From the NCBI GenBank assembly GCA_947359465.1, contig OX375879.1, positions 92,925,078-92,989,077 of the forward strand: a stretch of 64,000 nt of DNA, in the 5' to 3' direction. Positions 1-11,159 of this stretch are shown here, piece after piece. Made by a program: the position numbers and the translations under genes. Position 1 is the stretch's first letter. Each line of letters opens with the position of its first letter. Below the pieces are notes generated by a model. That model ran no database searches, was not told the origin of the DNA, and saw only the letters and a program-made list of their open reading frames with translations. The stretch is from Metellina segmentata (lineage: Eukaryota; Arthropoda; Arachnida; Araneae; Tetragnathidae).

Positions 1-29
1 TAAAAAAAAAAAAAAAAAAAAAAAAAAAA
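1..29. repeat. Poly(A) tract at window edge
   Basis: The window opens with a nearly pure run of A after the first T. It could be the tail of a retroposed element lying outside the window or a simple repeat. Nothing to its left can be seen. Confidence 0.7.
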
Positions 30-1960
30 CAGCAATTGAAATTTTTTGTTGAAATTCAACAATTATATGCAAAACTAAATTCGCAAATTATTATCAGTTG
101 AGATGGAGTTTTATAGGGGGTACACGAAACAATCGTTGTTGAAAAGGAGGTGTTGATCCAAAACGTCTGGGAAACTATACTCTAATACCAGATATTTTCA
201 ATCTTTTTCATCTCATGGTCTGCATAAAACTAATTATCAAAATTCTGCGGCACACTAAAAGTATATAATATTTTACTTTCTGACAAAAACGATACGTATA
301 TAATATTGGTTTATTTACAAGAAATAAGAGAAATTATTAACCCTTTTTGATTCAAAGTGACTTTAAAAAAAATTTAAAGCCATTTTTATCAAGGTTTGTA
401 ATAAAATATAATGCTCAAAACATTTATACAAGTATTTTTAGAAAATATCTGTGCCAAAAGTTCGGCTAAAATTAAGGCGGAATCTATACGGCTGAAATGA
501 AGCAAATGTTACACAATTTAACGTGTTTCACCATACATAAGGAACATACTAAATACCATTCTTGAGGATTATTAGTGTGGTGGCACACTGGATGATTACT
601 TAATGGGTGATGTGTATTTCTTAATGGGTAATGTAAAAATTTGTTTCTCATTGATAAGTACTGAGTATTTTAAAATCCTAGGCAATAAAGTAGGTTTTCG
701 ATTAATTTTTATACCAGTGCCAAGTTACATCAACGCGGGAAACGTATTATTTTTTATACATAGCTAAAAAATGAAATGAAAATTCTATTTAACAATCAAT
801 CATACAATTTTTACTAAAAATAATTTTTTTTGCTTAAAATAACATCTATTTAATGAGTTAAACAAGGACTAAGAAAGAATTTGTGTGTTTATAAAATTTG
901 GAAATTTTATCAACACCCCAATTATTGATAATTGTAATGAAAATTAACTTACTTTCCGACACATCAGTTCATTTCTTTCGAATGCTTTCAAAATTTTTGT
1001 ATTTCCTTCAACATTTTAGAAGACATTGCTTTTCTCTGAAGAGTTTTAAAATCGTTTCGCTATGGCAAAATATTCAAGTCTCGACCAAACTAGTATGCAA
1101 ATAATAAAAATGAAATAGCAGATTTCAACTTGCTACACATATAACGAAAGATAACTATACATCTATGAAAAATACTCTGGAATTTTCCTTTAGTAATGGG
1201 AGTTTTGAGTTCTCAAATAGATTTGCCTCTACTATCGGGTATTATTACTTCCAGACTTTATATATACTAAAGAATATATATAGATATACATTGAGCTGAA
1301 GTTTGAAATATTTCGTACGAAGTTATCACCGCATTTCCAAATATCTTTTCATACTGTAGCCCATGAACCAAAAAGAGTACACTCAGTTAAATCTATTCAA
1401 AATCATTCTATCGAAAATTACTTTTCAACCAACATAAATGTCAGCGGCTATTCAAACTATTTTCACGAGTAGATATCACAGCTGCTTCATCAGTAGCGGG
1501 GGAAAATAGTGATTTTTTCTTTCACGGAGCAAAATGGATGGTTTTTCCCGAGGCTTTAGATAATATTAGATCAAAGCACGTGTTGGAAAATAATCAGTTC
1601 AGTTCGCTGTAAGACGTCTGAGGAGATTGTAGTTCCCTGAAAAAGTGATATCTTTAGTTAGATGGAGAAGTTACTTTAATCAGATTGGAATTAAGTTCAT
1701 TGTACCATGTCTACAGACGAATTGATATCGTACCATTCGAAAATTCTTTATTATTGATTACCTTGAATCTTTCCAAGACCTTTAGAAAAGTTCTAAGAAT
1801 TTCAAGAAGTTAGAAAGAGAACCGGGTATGGCGATTTTCCAGCTGTAGGTTTTCCTATTTTTTTATTCTAGTCTAATGAAAAATTATTTTCAGACATTAG
1901 TTAATTCCATGTCTCTGATTCTGACTTTGCTTAGACATTTGTAAGTTTTACTAAAGGGGT
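30..1960. other. AT-rich stretch with no recognised feature
   Basis: I see no coding region, tRNA-like boxes, terminal repeats or tandem structure here. The longest frame (68 codons at 898-1104) has an unbiased AT-rich composition and matches no family I know. Probably old, eroded intergenic DNA. Confidence 0.5.
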
Positions 1961-1962
1961 AG

Positions 1963-2056
1963 TACCGACCTGGTAGCTGAGTTGTTATGGCTCTGTTCTT
2001 GGTACTAATGGATATGGGTTCGAATCCCGGTATTGATATGGATGTTCATATTGATT
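1963..2056 (+). mobile_element. tRNA-like SINE head (fragment)
   Basis: An A-box-like TAGCTGAGTTG lies about 40 bases before a near-perfect B box, GGGTTCGAATCCC, as in the tRNA-derived head of a SINE. After it comes GATATGGATGTTCATATTGA, like the start of the SINE bodies elsewhere in the window, which read GCATGGATGTTTGT. The remaining body is not recognisable, so this is a 3'-truncated or diverged copy. A real tRNA gene is unlikely because no acceptor stem can be paired. Confidence 0.55.
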
Positions 2057-2059
2057 CTG

Positions 2060-3093
2060 ATTAGTTTTCACGTAGCAAAAATAGCCGTATAACGACAAGC
2101 CAAAGTGAATAAATATTTATGAATGATACTTTATATTTAAAAAATGATAAATAAAAGCTTTACAAAATACCATTTATAAAAAATATTTTTAAAGCAATGC
2201 AATTAGTTTTCGTAAAAAAACTATATTTTTAAGAATGACACTTTTTAACTTCCAACTACGTCATTCTTGAAAAACTATATAAGTTCTTTTTCGAAAGTTA
2301 ATTGAATGTGGAAGAAATAAAGATATGACAGTGTATAAATATACGCATTGGGCTATTGCTTTTAGCTTCTGCATACTAGTACAATGTTTATGTGTATAAA
2401 AAAACGATATAAGTAGGATTCCTGAAAAAACACTGTGTTTGTGATCACATCTAATAGCTTCTCTTCCTCCGTCCAAGTGAACGGGATATTGCCTCCACAA
2501 AATAACATTCTGTGTGTCTTCTTCCTTCAAAAAACATTACGAGAGTACCTCTTAGCCCCCATCGCGAAATGAAGATGCAGTGTACCAAACCTCCCTCGCC
2601 CACTCTCACAACTTCTTTCATACCCACAGAGCATAACAGAACAAAGATAGTACAACTAGCTCTGTGATGACACATTATGAGTTATCTGGAAGCAAGCTTC
2701 CTCTGGAAAAATAAAACGGCTCGCGTCTTTTATTACAGTTTATGGCTCCGATAAGGCAGAAGCTCGAAACATTCTAAATGAAAATTGCAGTTTTCCCTAC
2801 GATTGTGAGAAATATCCAACCATCCTTTCTTGACAATACTTAAAGTTTTGCGTATCTCGTTTGCAATGCGAGTTCCTCTTTCTCGCTCTTTTTCTGCGTT
2901 ATTTTCCCAAGTGAAAAAGTATTTGTTTTCAGTAATTTTTTTACCAGATATTATTTGCAATTCTTAGGATATTTGTTTCAAAGAAAGACCATAAAAGTTC
3001 AAACCACATGCACATAAGATCTTTGACTTATGAGTCCTTCAAAATATCTTACTATTATCCATATTTGTTAAAGATTAGACCCGATAGCTTAAC
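2060..3093. other. Unassigned; weak GC-richer patch at 2450-2680
   Basis: Minus-strand frames of 89 and 74 codons overlap around 2451-2530 in different frames and neither resembles a known family. The patch at 2450-2680 is richer in GC than its surroundings but has no splice or promoter signal I can defend. Confidence 0.35.
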
Positions 3094-3095
3094 TA

Positions 3096-3613
3096 CACTA
3101 CCCTACAATAATGGACTGAACAGTCAGATGTGATGGTTAAAGGGAAATAATACATGCTTTAATAGAGGCATGCCCCCCCCCCACGTGCTGCAATTATACT
3201 AGAAACCCTTCTGGGCATACTTTCAACAAGGTTTTGATATCGCAAGAATATCGCCAGCTCAGCTGTACATTTCGGACATGGTTCCCTGGTCCGTAAGTGT
3301 CGCTCTAACTCTACCCACAAATGTTCTATGGGGCATAGGTCGGGACTCTGAGCATGCCAGTCAAGACGTTTTACATCCATATCTCGATACCACTGCTTGA
3401 CAGAGGCTGCAACATGACATGAAGTGTTCGCGTCCTGTAAGTAACATTCGTCCAATCCATAAAATTGCCAGAGCGTAGGTACTACTAAGTATACTAAGAT
3501 ATACTAAGTAGGTATACTAAGGTCCCAGGCCATACCACGAAAAACTCTCGCAAACAAGTAGGCGGTTTTTAATGCAAATCTGCTGGCGTCTGGTCCATTA
3601 TTGTAGGGTAGTG
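3096..3613 (-). mobile_element. Internally deleted Tc1-like (DD34E-type) transposon, copy 1
   Basis: Both ends carry the same inverted repeat, CACTACCCTACAATAATGGA, flanked by TA target duplications at 3094-3095 and 3614-3615, the standard Tc1/mariner target. The element is only 518 bp, against roughly 1.3-1.7 kb for a full Tc1. It keeps the terminal repeats, a short subterminal segment (shared ACGCCAGC..GATTTGCAT block) and the C-terminal third of the transposase on the minus strand. The HTH region and first catalytic Asp are gone. A related copy, similarly deleted, lies at 61870-62439 in the opposite orientation. Confidence 0.88.
3159..3500 (-). pseudogene. Tc1-like transposase, C-terminal fragment
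   Basis: The minus-strand frame carries a degenerate second-Asp motif (LQDANTSCHVA), then SPDLCPIEHLW with the catalytic Glu, and ends ESMPRRVSSIIAARGG, the usual Tc1 C-terminus. Reading upstream gives LWQFYGLDECYLQ, which also matches the family. The DNA-binding domains and first catalytic Asp are missing, so no active enzyme can be made. A short TACTAAGTATA-type direct repeat at about 3480-3525 sits at the deletion scar. Confidence 0.85.
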
Positions 3614-3615
3614 TA

Positions 3616-4145
3616 TATCCAATAAGAAACATCTTTCAATATTTTGATTTTTCTGGATTATCCCCAATTAGATCTCCATGTGATTTAGACGAGATTTCAC
3701 GTCCATCCCTATCGAACCAATTTTGGCAAAGACAAGATAGGTCATCATCAAGCTATTGTCAACTTTTTGATGATGACGAGATCAAGAACTGATCATTTAT
3801 TTAATGACGAGGTAACTCGTTGAGATAACCTCCAGATAATTAAATCAGGTCTGTGCAAACTTCTGAGAGATACTTCTGATCTCTCATAAGTTTGCATCGA
3901 GTTCCGTCCTTTACTCGTATTTATTACTATGGATTAACAGAAATAACATTAGAAGATCAATACCGACAAATTCATAAAACAATGCGAATTCAAAATCATA
4001 GATGTTACAAAATGTTCCTCAGATTTACATTTCATGTTGTTTACTAATTTATGCACTGCATTAGCGCTTCCATACCACAGGTTGCAAACCGACATACGTA
4101 AATAAATAATGCAAAAAAGTACTTTCTTTCAAACAAAACGAATTG
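3616..4145. other. Unassigned AT-rich DNA
   Basis: I see only short imperfect self-complementary words, such as TGATGATGACGAGATCAAG near 3770. There is no coding signal or repeat relationship to the rest of the window. Confidence 0.4.
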
Positions 4146-4149
4146 GTTG

Positions 4150-4785
4150 CCAATTTTGAAAAAAAAAAGCAAATTTGATAAGAATATATAATTTGCTTAC
4201 AAGTGAAACACACTAATTCAACTTTTTCAAGATATGAGTTTTTTTATTGTTTCTATGCCATAATGTGGAGATCTTTAGTCCAACTAGTCTCTTTCATAAA
4301 AAAAAACTGCCAATTTTGAAAAAAAAAATAGCGAATTTGATAAGAATATATCATTAGCTTACAAGTGAAAAGCATTAACCTTTTCAAGAGATGAGTTCTT
4401 TAAAATTCTCTATACCCCAGAATGTGTGGAACTTCTTAGTCCACTAAGTCTCTTTCATTGAAGAGATTTTCAATTTTGAAAAATAAAGCGAATTTGATTA
4501 GAACATATCAGTTTACAAATGAAACACACTAAGTTAAACTTTTCCAGAGATGAGTCTTTTAACTTCTCGATATCAGTATGTGGAGATCTTTAATCTACTC
4601 AGTCTCGTTCATTAAAGAGACAGCCAATTTTGAAAAAAGGCGATTTTGACAAGAATATATCATCAGATTACAAGTGAAACATACTAAGTCAGCCTTTTTA
4701 AGAGATACGAGTTCTTAACTTTTCTATACCAGAATGTGGAGATCTTTAGTTCAACGTCTTTTTCATAGAAAGTTACATTTCTTCT
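4150..4785 (+). repeat. Four diverged tandem units of about 155-160 bp
   Basis: Each unit begins with CAATTTTGAAAAA, at about 4151, 4311, 4471 and 4626. It continues with GCGAATTTGATAAGAATATATC, split by substitutions and small indels, then TACAAGTGAAACACACTAA, a GATATGAGTT segment, and ends AATGTGGAGATCTTTAGTCC. The units differ at many positions, so the array is old. It is not derived from any other element I recognise here. Confidence 0.85.
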
Positions 4786-5390
4786 CGAGAAGCACACTTA
4801 GTGAGTATACCATCAAGAGGTACAATGTTTTTCCCTTTCATTTTCTCAGAATTGTTTTTTGACTTAGTGTCTTGCACTTATAAGAAGGCGATACTTGGAA
4901 AGGTTTTGGAAATTAATTTACTCTTTAAAGAAAGGTTTTTTATTAAAAATTTTTTCAATAAAAAAAAGTTGAAAAGTTCAAGAATTTTTAAATTGTACCT
5001 TCTTTTTTAATTTTTATGATATAAGCTTGAATTTTTTTATACTATTCCTTGAACTATAATCCAAATTTACAGGTATGGAATTGAAGATACATTGAATAGA
5101 TCTTGAGATAAAAAATAAAACATGAAACGCTACGTACGTAAAATATCACGAAAAACGTCACTTTACTGCACATTTATATTAAAAAAAATTATACTCATAA
5201 TATCTAAAAATGCATACCTATATTTCATAATAAGAGTATAAAAAAATTTGAAGTCAATTATTTGGAAATCAAAAAAGCTTTTGAATTTTATGTACAAAAA
5301 AATGAAGTAGGAGAAAAAGCAGTTTAAAGTTTTAAAATTAAAATTATGCTAAAAAATTATAAATAAAAATGATTGAAATTTTTACTATAG
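4786..5390. other. AT-rich DNA without recognised feature
   Basis: A 69-codon frame at 4801-5010 is dominated by Phe, Lys and Leu, as expected from AT-rich noise. No homology is apparent. Confidence 0.45.
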
Positions 5391-5394
5391 CTGC

Positions 5395-6265
5395 CTTCTA
5401 CATATGAGTGAATTTTAAGACTTTACTGGACCATAAGTGATCATTTCTGTTTTTTGAAGAGCCAATTCCTTTGTTGTGATTTCTTTTTTCACTAGCTTTC
5501 GAGCACGTTGAAATATGGCATTTAAACGGTTACTTAGCTGATAATTCTTTCGAGCATCAATTATCTGTCCAAGTTTTAAGATATCAGATCCTAACGTAAT
5601 CTCAGGAGCTTTCCGAATGTGTGGAATAGTTGAAAGTACCCCTATATTTTACTCACAAACTGCTTAGGATGTGGCCATTTCGACACGTTTTTTTGGCACA
5701 AAATTCTCCTTTGGACACTTGACATGCTGTGTAGACCTTAATTTGCATTTTGCGTCTTGCACCTTGAACATCTTTCTAAAAATTCTATTGCCAAAATCTT
5801 TGTCAAATGCTCTTCCGAAATTGATGTCCCAACTTTAAATTTATGAGAACCTCGTGGCTGATGTTTGGCATTCGCAGACTGGTAAAAGCACCATGAATTG
5901 GAACCCTCGAGACACAATATGAAGTGCTGTGGCTTCTTGTCTGTTGATATGTTATGGTAAAGAGTAGCATATATGGCAGTTTTCTTGGCATTATTATCAG
6001 CTTTATTTGCTAATATTGCATTTTAACGAGTTAATTTTTTTTATAGTTTTTTCAGATAAACTGCCACGAGATTTTCCACCCAATGTGATGCCACGAGCTT
6101 TTCACGTTTTTACCGCATCTCTTAATAGTGTCCCCAAACGTTTACTAATGTGGTTGTTACATTCCACTTTTTTATAGTGATTTAAAGACGATACACACCA
6201 GACAAATTTATTAAATATTTTGGCATCTCCATCCGAAAGTAAAGTTGTATATCGGGGGAGGGGAG
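5395..6265 (-). pseudogene. Decayed Mutator-like transposase
   Basis: Read on the minus strand, pieces in order match the Mutator-like transposase domain common in arthropod genomes: RYTTLLSDGDAKIFNKF, then VECNNHISKRLGTLLRD, LGGKSRGSLSEKTIKKIN, STDKKPQHFILCLEGSNSW, KTQNAN, CPKENFVPKKRVEMA, and a tail ending KTEMITYGPVK. The SDGDAK segment contains the Asp expected in the DDE core. In-frame stops (after RDAVKT and ISK) and at least two frame changes show it is dead. The N-terminal part is missing, and no terminal repeats were found. Assignment rests on recalled family motifs. Confidence 0.72.
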
Positions 6266-6269
6266 GCAG

Positions 6270-7150
6270 AAACTTATCTTTATAATCATAGCTCTGTCGT
6301 TTACGTTCAGGCTTAATTAATAATAACGTATAAACAGAAAAAGCAAACAACAGATAACAAATATCAAACAGAAAAACAAAACTAAAGCCTTCTTTTTTGA
6401 TAAAAATAGACAAGCAATGATATCCGTAACAGTTACAAAGAAAAGTTTCATCTTCTTCTAAGCTATTTCATTTAATTAATAGAAAATAACTATCGAGGTA
6501 ATGCGGTTAGTTCAGTCAGATAGGTTTTACAGATAATTTTGGTTTAGAAGCACTGTGATCGCACTCACAAAAATCCTTATAACTTAAAAAAAATACAAGA
6601 ATCAAATTGTCTAGGACAACATTTTAAACAATAAAAGGTAACTTTTTAAGCAAAATTTTTTTTCCTTCTGTATTTTTGTCATTTTTAAGGTACTAGATAC
6701 CCTTAAGTTCCGCGATCCAAGTCATGAATACCCATGGCTTATGTTATCTTTTTCGTGAAGGAATGGAATAATACATGTTGTTACAAAACTTCTTCATGCA
6801 AGACTTAAAAAAAGAGATATGATCATCAAATTAAACCTTTTTACTAAGAGATGTATGTCAGCAAGCACCATATAGACCTGCTAGTACACAAAGAGGCAGG
6901 AATGAAGCCCGGCAAATACGTGACAAATGTTTTTACTTGCCCTGATCTTACAGTTTCAAATTAATTGCACACTTTTGTCCATCTTTTATTTTTGCACTTT
7001 AGTATACACTCTTGCACATCCAGGTGAGGCTAGAATACGTACACAACAAACCTCAAAGTTAATAATGTTCTCTCACCTCTAAAGTTTTCATGGGAAGTTT
7101 TAAAAAATCCTTTATTATTAAGAGTTAAGTCCTTTGTTGTAAAAAAGTAG
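6270..7150. other. Unassigned AT-rich DNA
   Basis: The minus-strand frame that runs into the Mutator relic continues upstream to 6413 as hydrophobic, AT-rich sequence unlike the family. It probably only reads through flanking DNA. Nothing else is recognised. Confidence 0.4.
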
Positions 7151-7154
7151 CCCG

Positions 7155-7345
7155 TTATGTAATTCCAGTGTGGTGACAATTCAGCTACCGACTACCAATT
7201 TTAATTATAAGCAGTCGTTGTCTGCCACCCATTAGGTCAGGATTTCAATCTCGGTTTGTGAGTGTATGAATGTTGGTGATTGCCCCAGTTAGGAGTAATG
7301 ATGGTTACTTACAAATAACCTCCAGTTTTCCCCTCGTAGTGCAGA
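7155..7345 (+). mobile_element. SINE-B copy
   Basis: It shares an ordered set of blocks with 19455-19655: a degenerate B-box-like GGATTTCAATCTCGG, TGTTGGTGATTGCCCC, TTAGGAGTAATG and AAATAACCTCCAGTTTTCCC. The order and length (about 190 bp) fit a short tRNA-derived retroposon distinct from SINE-A. No clear target duplication is visible. Confidence 0.6.
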
Positions 7346-7374
7346 AGACCCAAGATATCGGGTATTAGAAAAAA

Positions 7375-8070
7375 AATTGAATAAAGTAGTCTTAAGGGAC
7401 GATGATAAGACGCTAATCTTATCGCATTCAAAATAATTGCACTTATAACGAATCCATCGTCAAAGAATAGCGTTGTTAAATATTCCTTATGGTCTAGCTA
7501 AACAGATAGGTAAAGTCTATGTGTCCGAACACGCTGAAAAAGTCCTCAACTCTAGATCAGGGCTTACATAGAGTTCCTCCCTTGCCAGACCATCGCATTC
7601 CAGACGATGGCTTTTGGAGGCTTGCTTAGTGGACAGATTTTGGGAAAGTTTAAAAAGACCTGTACGGATGAGTGATTAAGATTTTTTTACGTTTGGTCTA
7701 TTTTTTTATCTCGAGCTTAAACATCATTGCACTTGTTAAGAGACTGGGCCACTTTAACTCTGAGTCACCTCCTTTAAATACCGATTCTATCATTGAAAGT
7801 GACAAAAAAATACTCATTTCAGAACAGATATCTTTATTCCCAGAGCGTATTTACGGCTTCGAAACTGCAACACATACAACACAAGTCACGCTACCATAAA
7901 TAAAAGAAAGGTACACAAAAAATGTAGTTTTGGAGCTTTTCCAGGACGGATTGCGGTGATGACTAGTAAAGGGTATGATCTTAGCTATTGTCTGTGTCAA
8001 GGGCTTTCAAACTGTGATCCGCGAGGAAAGGCCCGTTCACAATCTTTGTGTTGCATTTTTTGAAACTTGT
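7375..8070. other. Unassigned DNA left of the 262-bp array
   Basis: A 75-codon frame at 7672-7899 has no recognisable homology. The right end, TGCCCTTGTA at 8073-8082, resembles the sequence just past the far end of the array and may be its founding boundary. Confidence 0.4.
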
Positions 8071-8078
8071 ATTGCCCT

Positions 8079-10440
8079 TGTATAGCAACATTACTAGTAG
8101 AAACGAAATTCAGTTTGACATAAGTACTCTAAGTATAAATGTGTGCGCAAATCGAATCATGCTTGCTTGGTGTAGTGTGAAAGTTTCGAGAGTGGAATGC
8201 CAGCTCAGGTGTTGACCTCATGCATCTGACCATGGTTGAAATTAAGAGGTGTTGTCCTGTATCTTTTTCTTCGGGATTGAATCCAGACCACCAGCAATAG
8301 CCCATTGTGTTGCTCCAGTGGATGATAATTCAACTGCCGTTGTATAGCAACATTACTAGTAGAAACGAAATTCAGTTTGACATAAGTACTCTAAGTATAA
8401 ATGTGTGCGCAAATCGAATCATGCTTGCTTGGTGTAGTGTGAAAGTTTCGAGAGTGGAATGCCAGCTCAGGTGTTGACCTCATGCATCTGACCATGGTTG
8501 AAATTAAGAGGCGTTGTCCTGTATCTTTTTCTTCGGGATTGAATCCAGACCACCAGCAATAGCCCATTGTGTTGCTCCAGTGGATGATAATTCAACTGCC
8601 GTTGTATAGCAACATTACTAGTAGAAACGAAATTCAGTTTGACATAAGTACTCTAAGTATAAATGTGTGCGCAAATCGAATCATGCTTGCTTGGTGTAGT
8701 GTGAAAGTTTCGAGAGTGGAATGCCAGCTCAGGTGTTGACCTCATGCATCTGACCATGGTTGAAATTAAGAGGTGTTGTCCTGTATCTTTTTCTTCGGGA
8801 TTGAATCATCCAGACCACCAGCAATAGCCCATTGTGTTGCTCCAGTGTGATGATAATTCAACTGCCGTTGTATAGCAACATTACTAGTAGAAACGAAATT
8901 CAGTTTGACATAAGTACTCTAAGTATAAATGTGTGCGCAAATCGAATCATGCTTGCTTGGTGTAGTGTGAAAGTTTCGAGAGTGGAATGCCAGCTCAGGT
9001 GTTGACCTCATGCATCTGACCATGGTTGAAATTAAGAGGCGTTGTCCTGTATCTTTTTCTTCGGGATTGAATCCAGACCACCAGCAATAGCCCATTGTGT
9101 TGCTCCAGTGGATGATAATTCAACTGCCGTTGTATAGCAACATTACTAGTAGAAACGAAATTCAGTTTGACATAAGTACTCTAAGTATAAATGTGTGCGC
9201 AAATCGAATCATGCTTGCTTGGTGTAGTGTGAAAGTTTCGAGAGTGGAATGCCAGCTCAGGTGTTGACCTCATGCATCTGACCATGGTTGAAATTAAGAG
9301 GCGTTGTCCTGTATCTTTTTCTTCGGGATTGAATCCAGACCACCAGCAATAGCCCATTGTGTTGCTCCAGTGGATGATAATTCAACTGCCGTTGTATAGC
9401 AACATTACTAGTAGAAACGAAATTCAGTTTGACATAAGTACTCTAAGTATAAATGTGTGCGCAAATCGAATCATGCTTGCTTGGTGTAGTGTGAAAGTTT
9501 CGAGAGTGGAATGCCAGCTCAGGTGTTGACCTCATGCATCTGACCATGGTTGAAATTAAGAGGTGTTGTCCTGTATCTTTTTCTTCGGGATTGAATCATC
9601 CAGACCACCAGCAATAGCCCATTGTGTTGCTCCAGTGTGATGATAATTCAACTGCCGTTGTATAGCAACATTACTAGTAGAAACGAAATTCAGTTTGACA
9701 TAAGTACTCTAAGTATAAATGTGTGCGCAAATCGAATCATGCTTGCTTGGTGTAGTGTGAAAGTTTCGAGAGTGGAATGCCAGCTCAGGTGTTGACCTCA
9801 TGCATCTGACCATGGTTGAAATTAAGAGGCGTTGTCCTGTATCTTTTTCTTCGGGATTGAATCCAGACCACCAGCAATAGCCCATTGTGTTGCTCCAGTG
9901 GATGATAATTCAACTGCCGTTGTATAGCAACATTACTAGTAGAAACGAAATTCAGTTTGACATAAGTACTCTAAGTATAAATGTGTGCGCAAATCGAATC
10001 ATGCTTGCTTGGTGTAGTGTGAAAGTTTCGAGAGTGGAATGCCAGCTCAGGTGTTGACCTCATGCATCTGACCATGGTTGAAATTAAGAGGCGTTGTTCT
10101 GTATCTTTTTCTTCGGGATTGAATCCAGACCACCAGCAATAGCCCATTGTGTTGCTCCAGTGGATGATAATTCAACTGCCGTTGTATAGCAACATTACTA
10201 GTAGAAACGAAATTCAGTTTGACATAAGTACTCTAAGTATAAATGTGTGCGCAAATCGAATCATGCTTGCTTGGTGTAGTGTGAAAGTTTCGAGAGTGGA
10301 ATGCCAGCTCAGGTGTTGACCTCATGCATCTGACCATGGTTGAAATTAAGAGGCGTTGTCCTGTATCTTTTTCTTCGGGATTGATTCCAGACCACCAGCA
10401 ATAGCCCATTGTGTTGCTCCAGTGTGATGATAATTCAACT
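8079..10440 (+). repeat. Satellite array: nine 262/266-bp units built on the SINE-A 3' half
   Basis: Units start with TGTATAGCAACATTACTAG at 8079, 8341, 8603, 8869, 9131, 9393, 9659, 9921 and 10183. Spacing is 262, 262, 266, 262, 262, 266, 262, 262. About 84 bp of each unit is unique flank. The remaining roughly 178 bp matches the SINE-A body, from the GTGTGAAAGTTTCGAGAGTGG region to the CCATTGTGTTGCTCCAGT region and the 3' end. The units are almost identical, so the array is young or homogenised. The 266-bp variant (extra ATC plus a T) recurs every third unit. Confidence 0.97.
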
Positions 10441-10444
10441 GCCC

Positions 10445-10515
10445 ATGTAAATAGATTTACTGGCGTATTGTGAAAGTATGTAGTTGTTGTTGCTGATCCC
10501 TGTAGCCCAGCAGAG
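10445..10515 (-). other. Short segment between satellite and LINE relic
   Basis: It contains GTTGTTGTTGCTGATCCC and, on the minus strand, lies just downstream of the RNase H fragment, so it may be LINE 3' UTR. No poly(A) or oligo repeat tail is defined. Confidence 0.3.
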
Positions 10516-11060
10516 CTAGACTAGGTCCATGATATCGCACACTCTCAAGAAATCAATGACCAATAATGGTCGCTCCAGAAGATCTTCTTTATCAAGTCCC
10601 AAGCACTCAAGGATATGATACGGAGTGGCCTGGCCTTTGGAACACTTGGTACAAATTGGAAAGTCCTTTTCTTTGTTGGCATAAGTCAATGTTTTGAGGT
10701 GGCCACTACGAAATCGTGTTATTGTAGTTTGTTCCTGTCTGCTGCACCGGAGGGATAGAGATCCACCGGGACGGTTACTCTTGAACCAATGGTGCACAGG
10801 GGGAGTGGCAAATGCAGACTGAACAAGGCATTTATGTCTAGAGTATAGTTCAGTATAGGTTAGAGACGGCTGAGTATGCATAGGCTCGTCAGTTCCCCTC
10901 TTTGCCAGGGCATCAGCCATTTCGTTACCGGCAAGGAAAAGTGGGAAGCGTGAAAATATGTAGTGTGGGGTGCCAGATCGGGTGATGTTATTAATTTATC
11001 CATTCGTCTGTTTATGAATTTTTGGATCTGTCTGTCGCTGCATAGGATCAAAGTGTTCAC
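10516..11060 (-). pseudogene. LINE (non-LTR retrotransposon) RNase H / C-terminal relic
   Basis: The main minus-strand frame starts within GNEMADALAKRGT, the end of a retroelement RNase H domain with its last catalytic Asp. It continues through an ITRFRSGHLKTLTYANKE stretch, a Cys/His-rich CTKCSKGQATPYHILEC segment, then VCDIMDLV and a stop. A second frame just upstream (10860-11060) reads CSDRQIQKFINRRMDKLITS, the preceding RNase H segment with the CSD Asp. One frameshift and a short loss near GNEM therefore separate the pieces. The C-terminal zinc-finger-like tail is typical of arthropod RNase H-bearing LINEs. No reverse transcriptase remains. Confidence 0.82.
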
Positions 11061-11159
11061 AAAGTCTTAATGATGTAAGAATAATTAAAATTAAGCACAA
11101 GCCGATGCCCATACAATTGTAACGTATCCTATATACACTATATGGTCAAAAAATTTTGG

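Noticed and set aside
8079..10440. Tandem gene family or regulatory array
   Set aside because: No open frame persists across units, and the sequence is explained by SINE-A plus flank.
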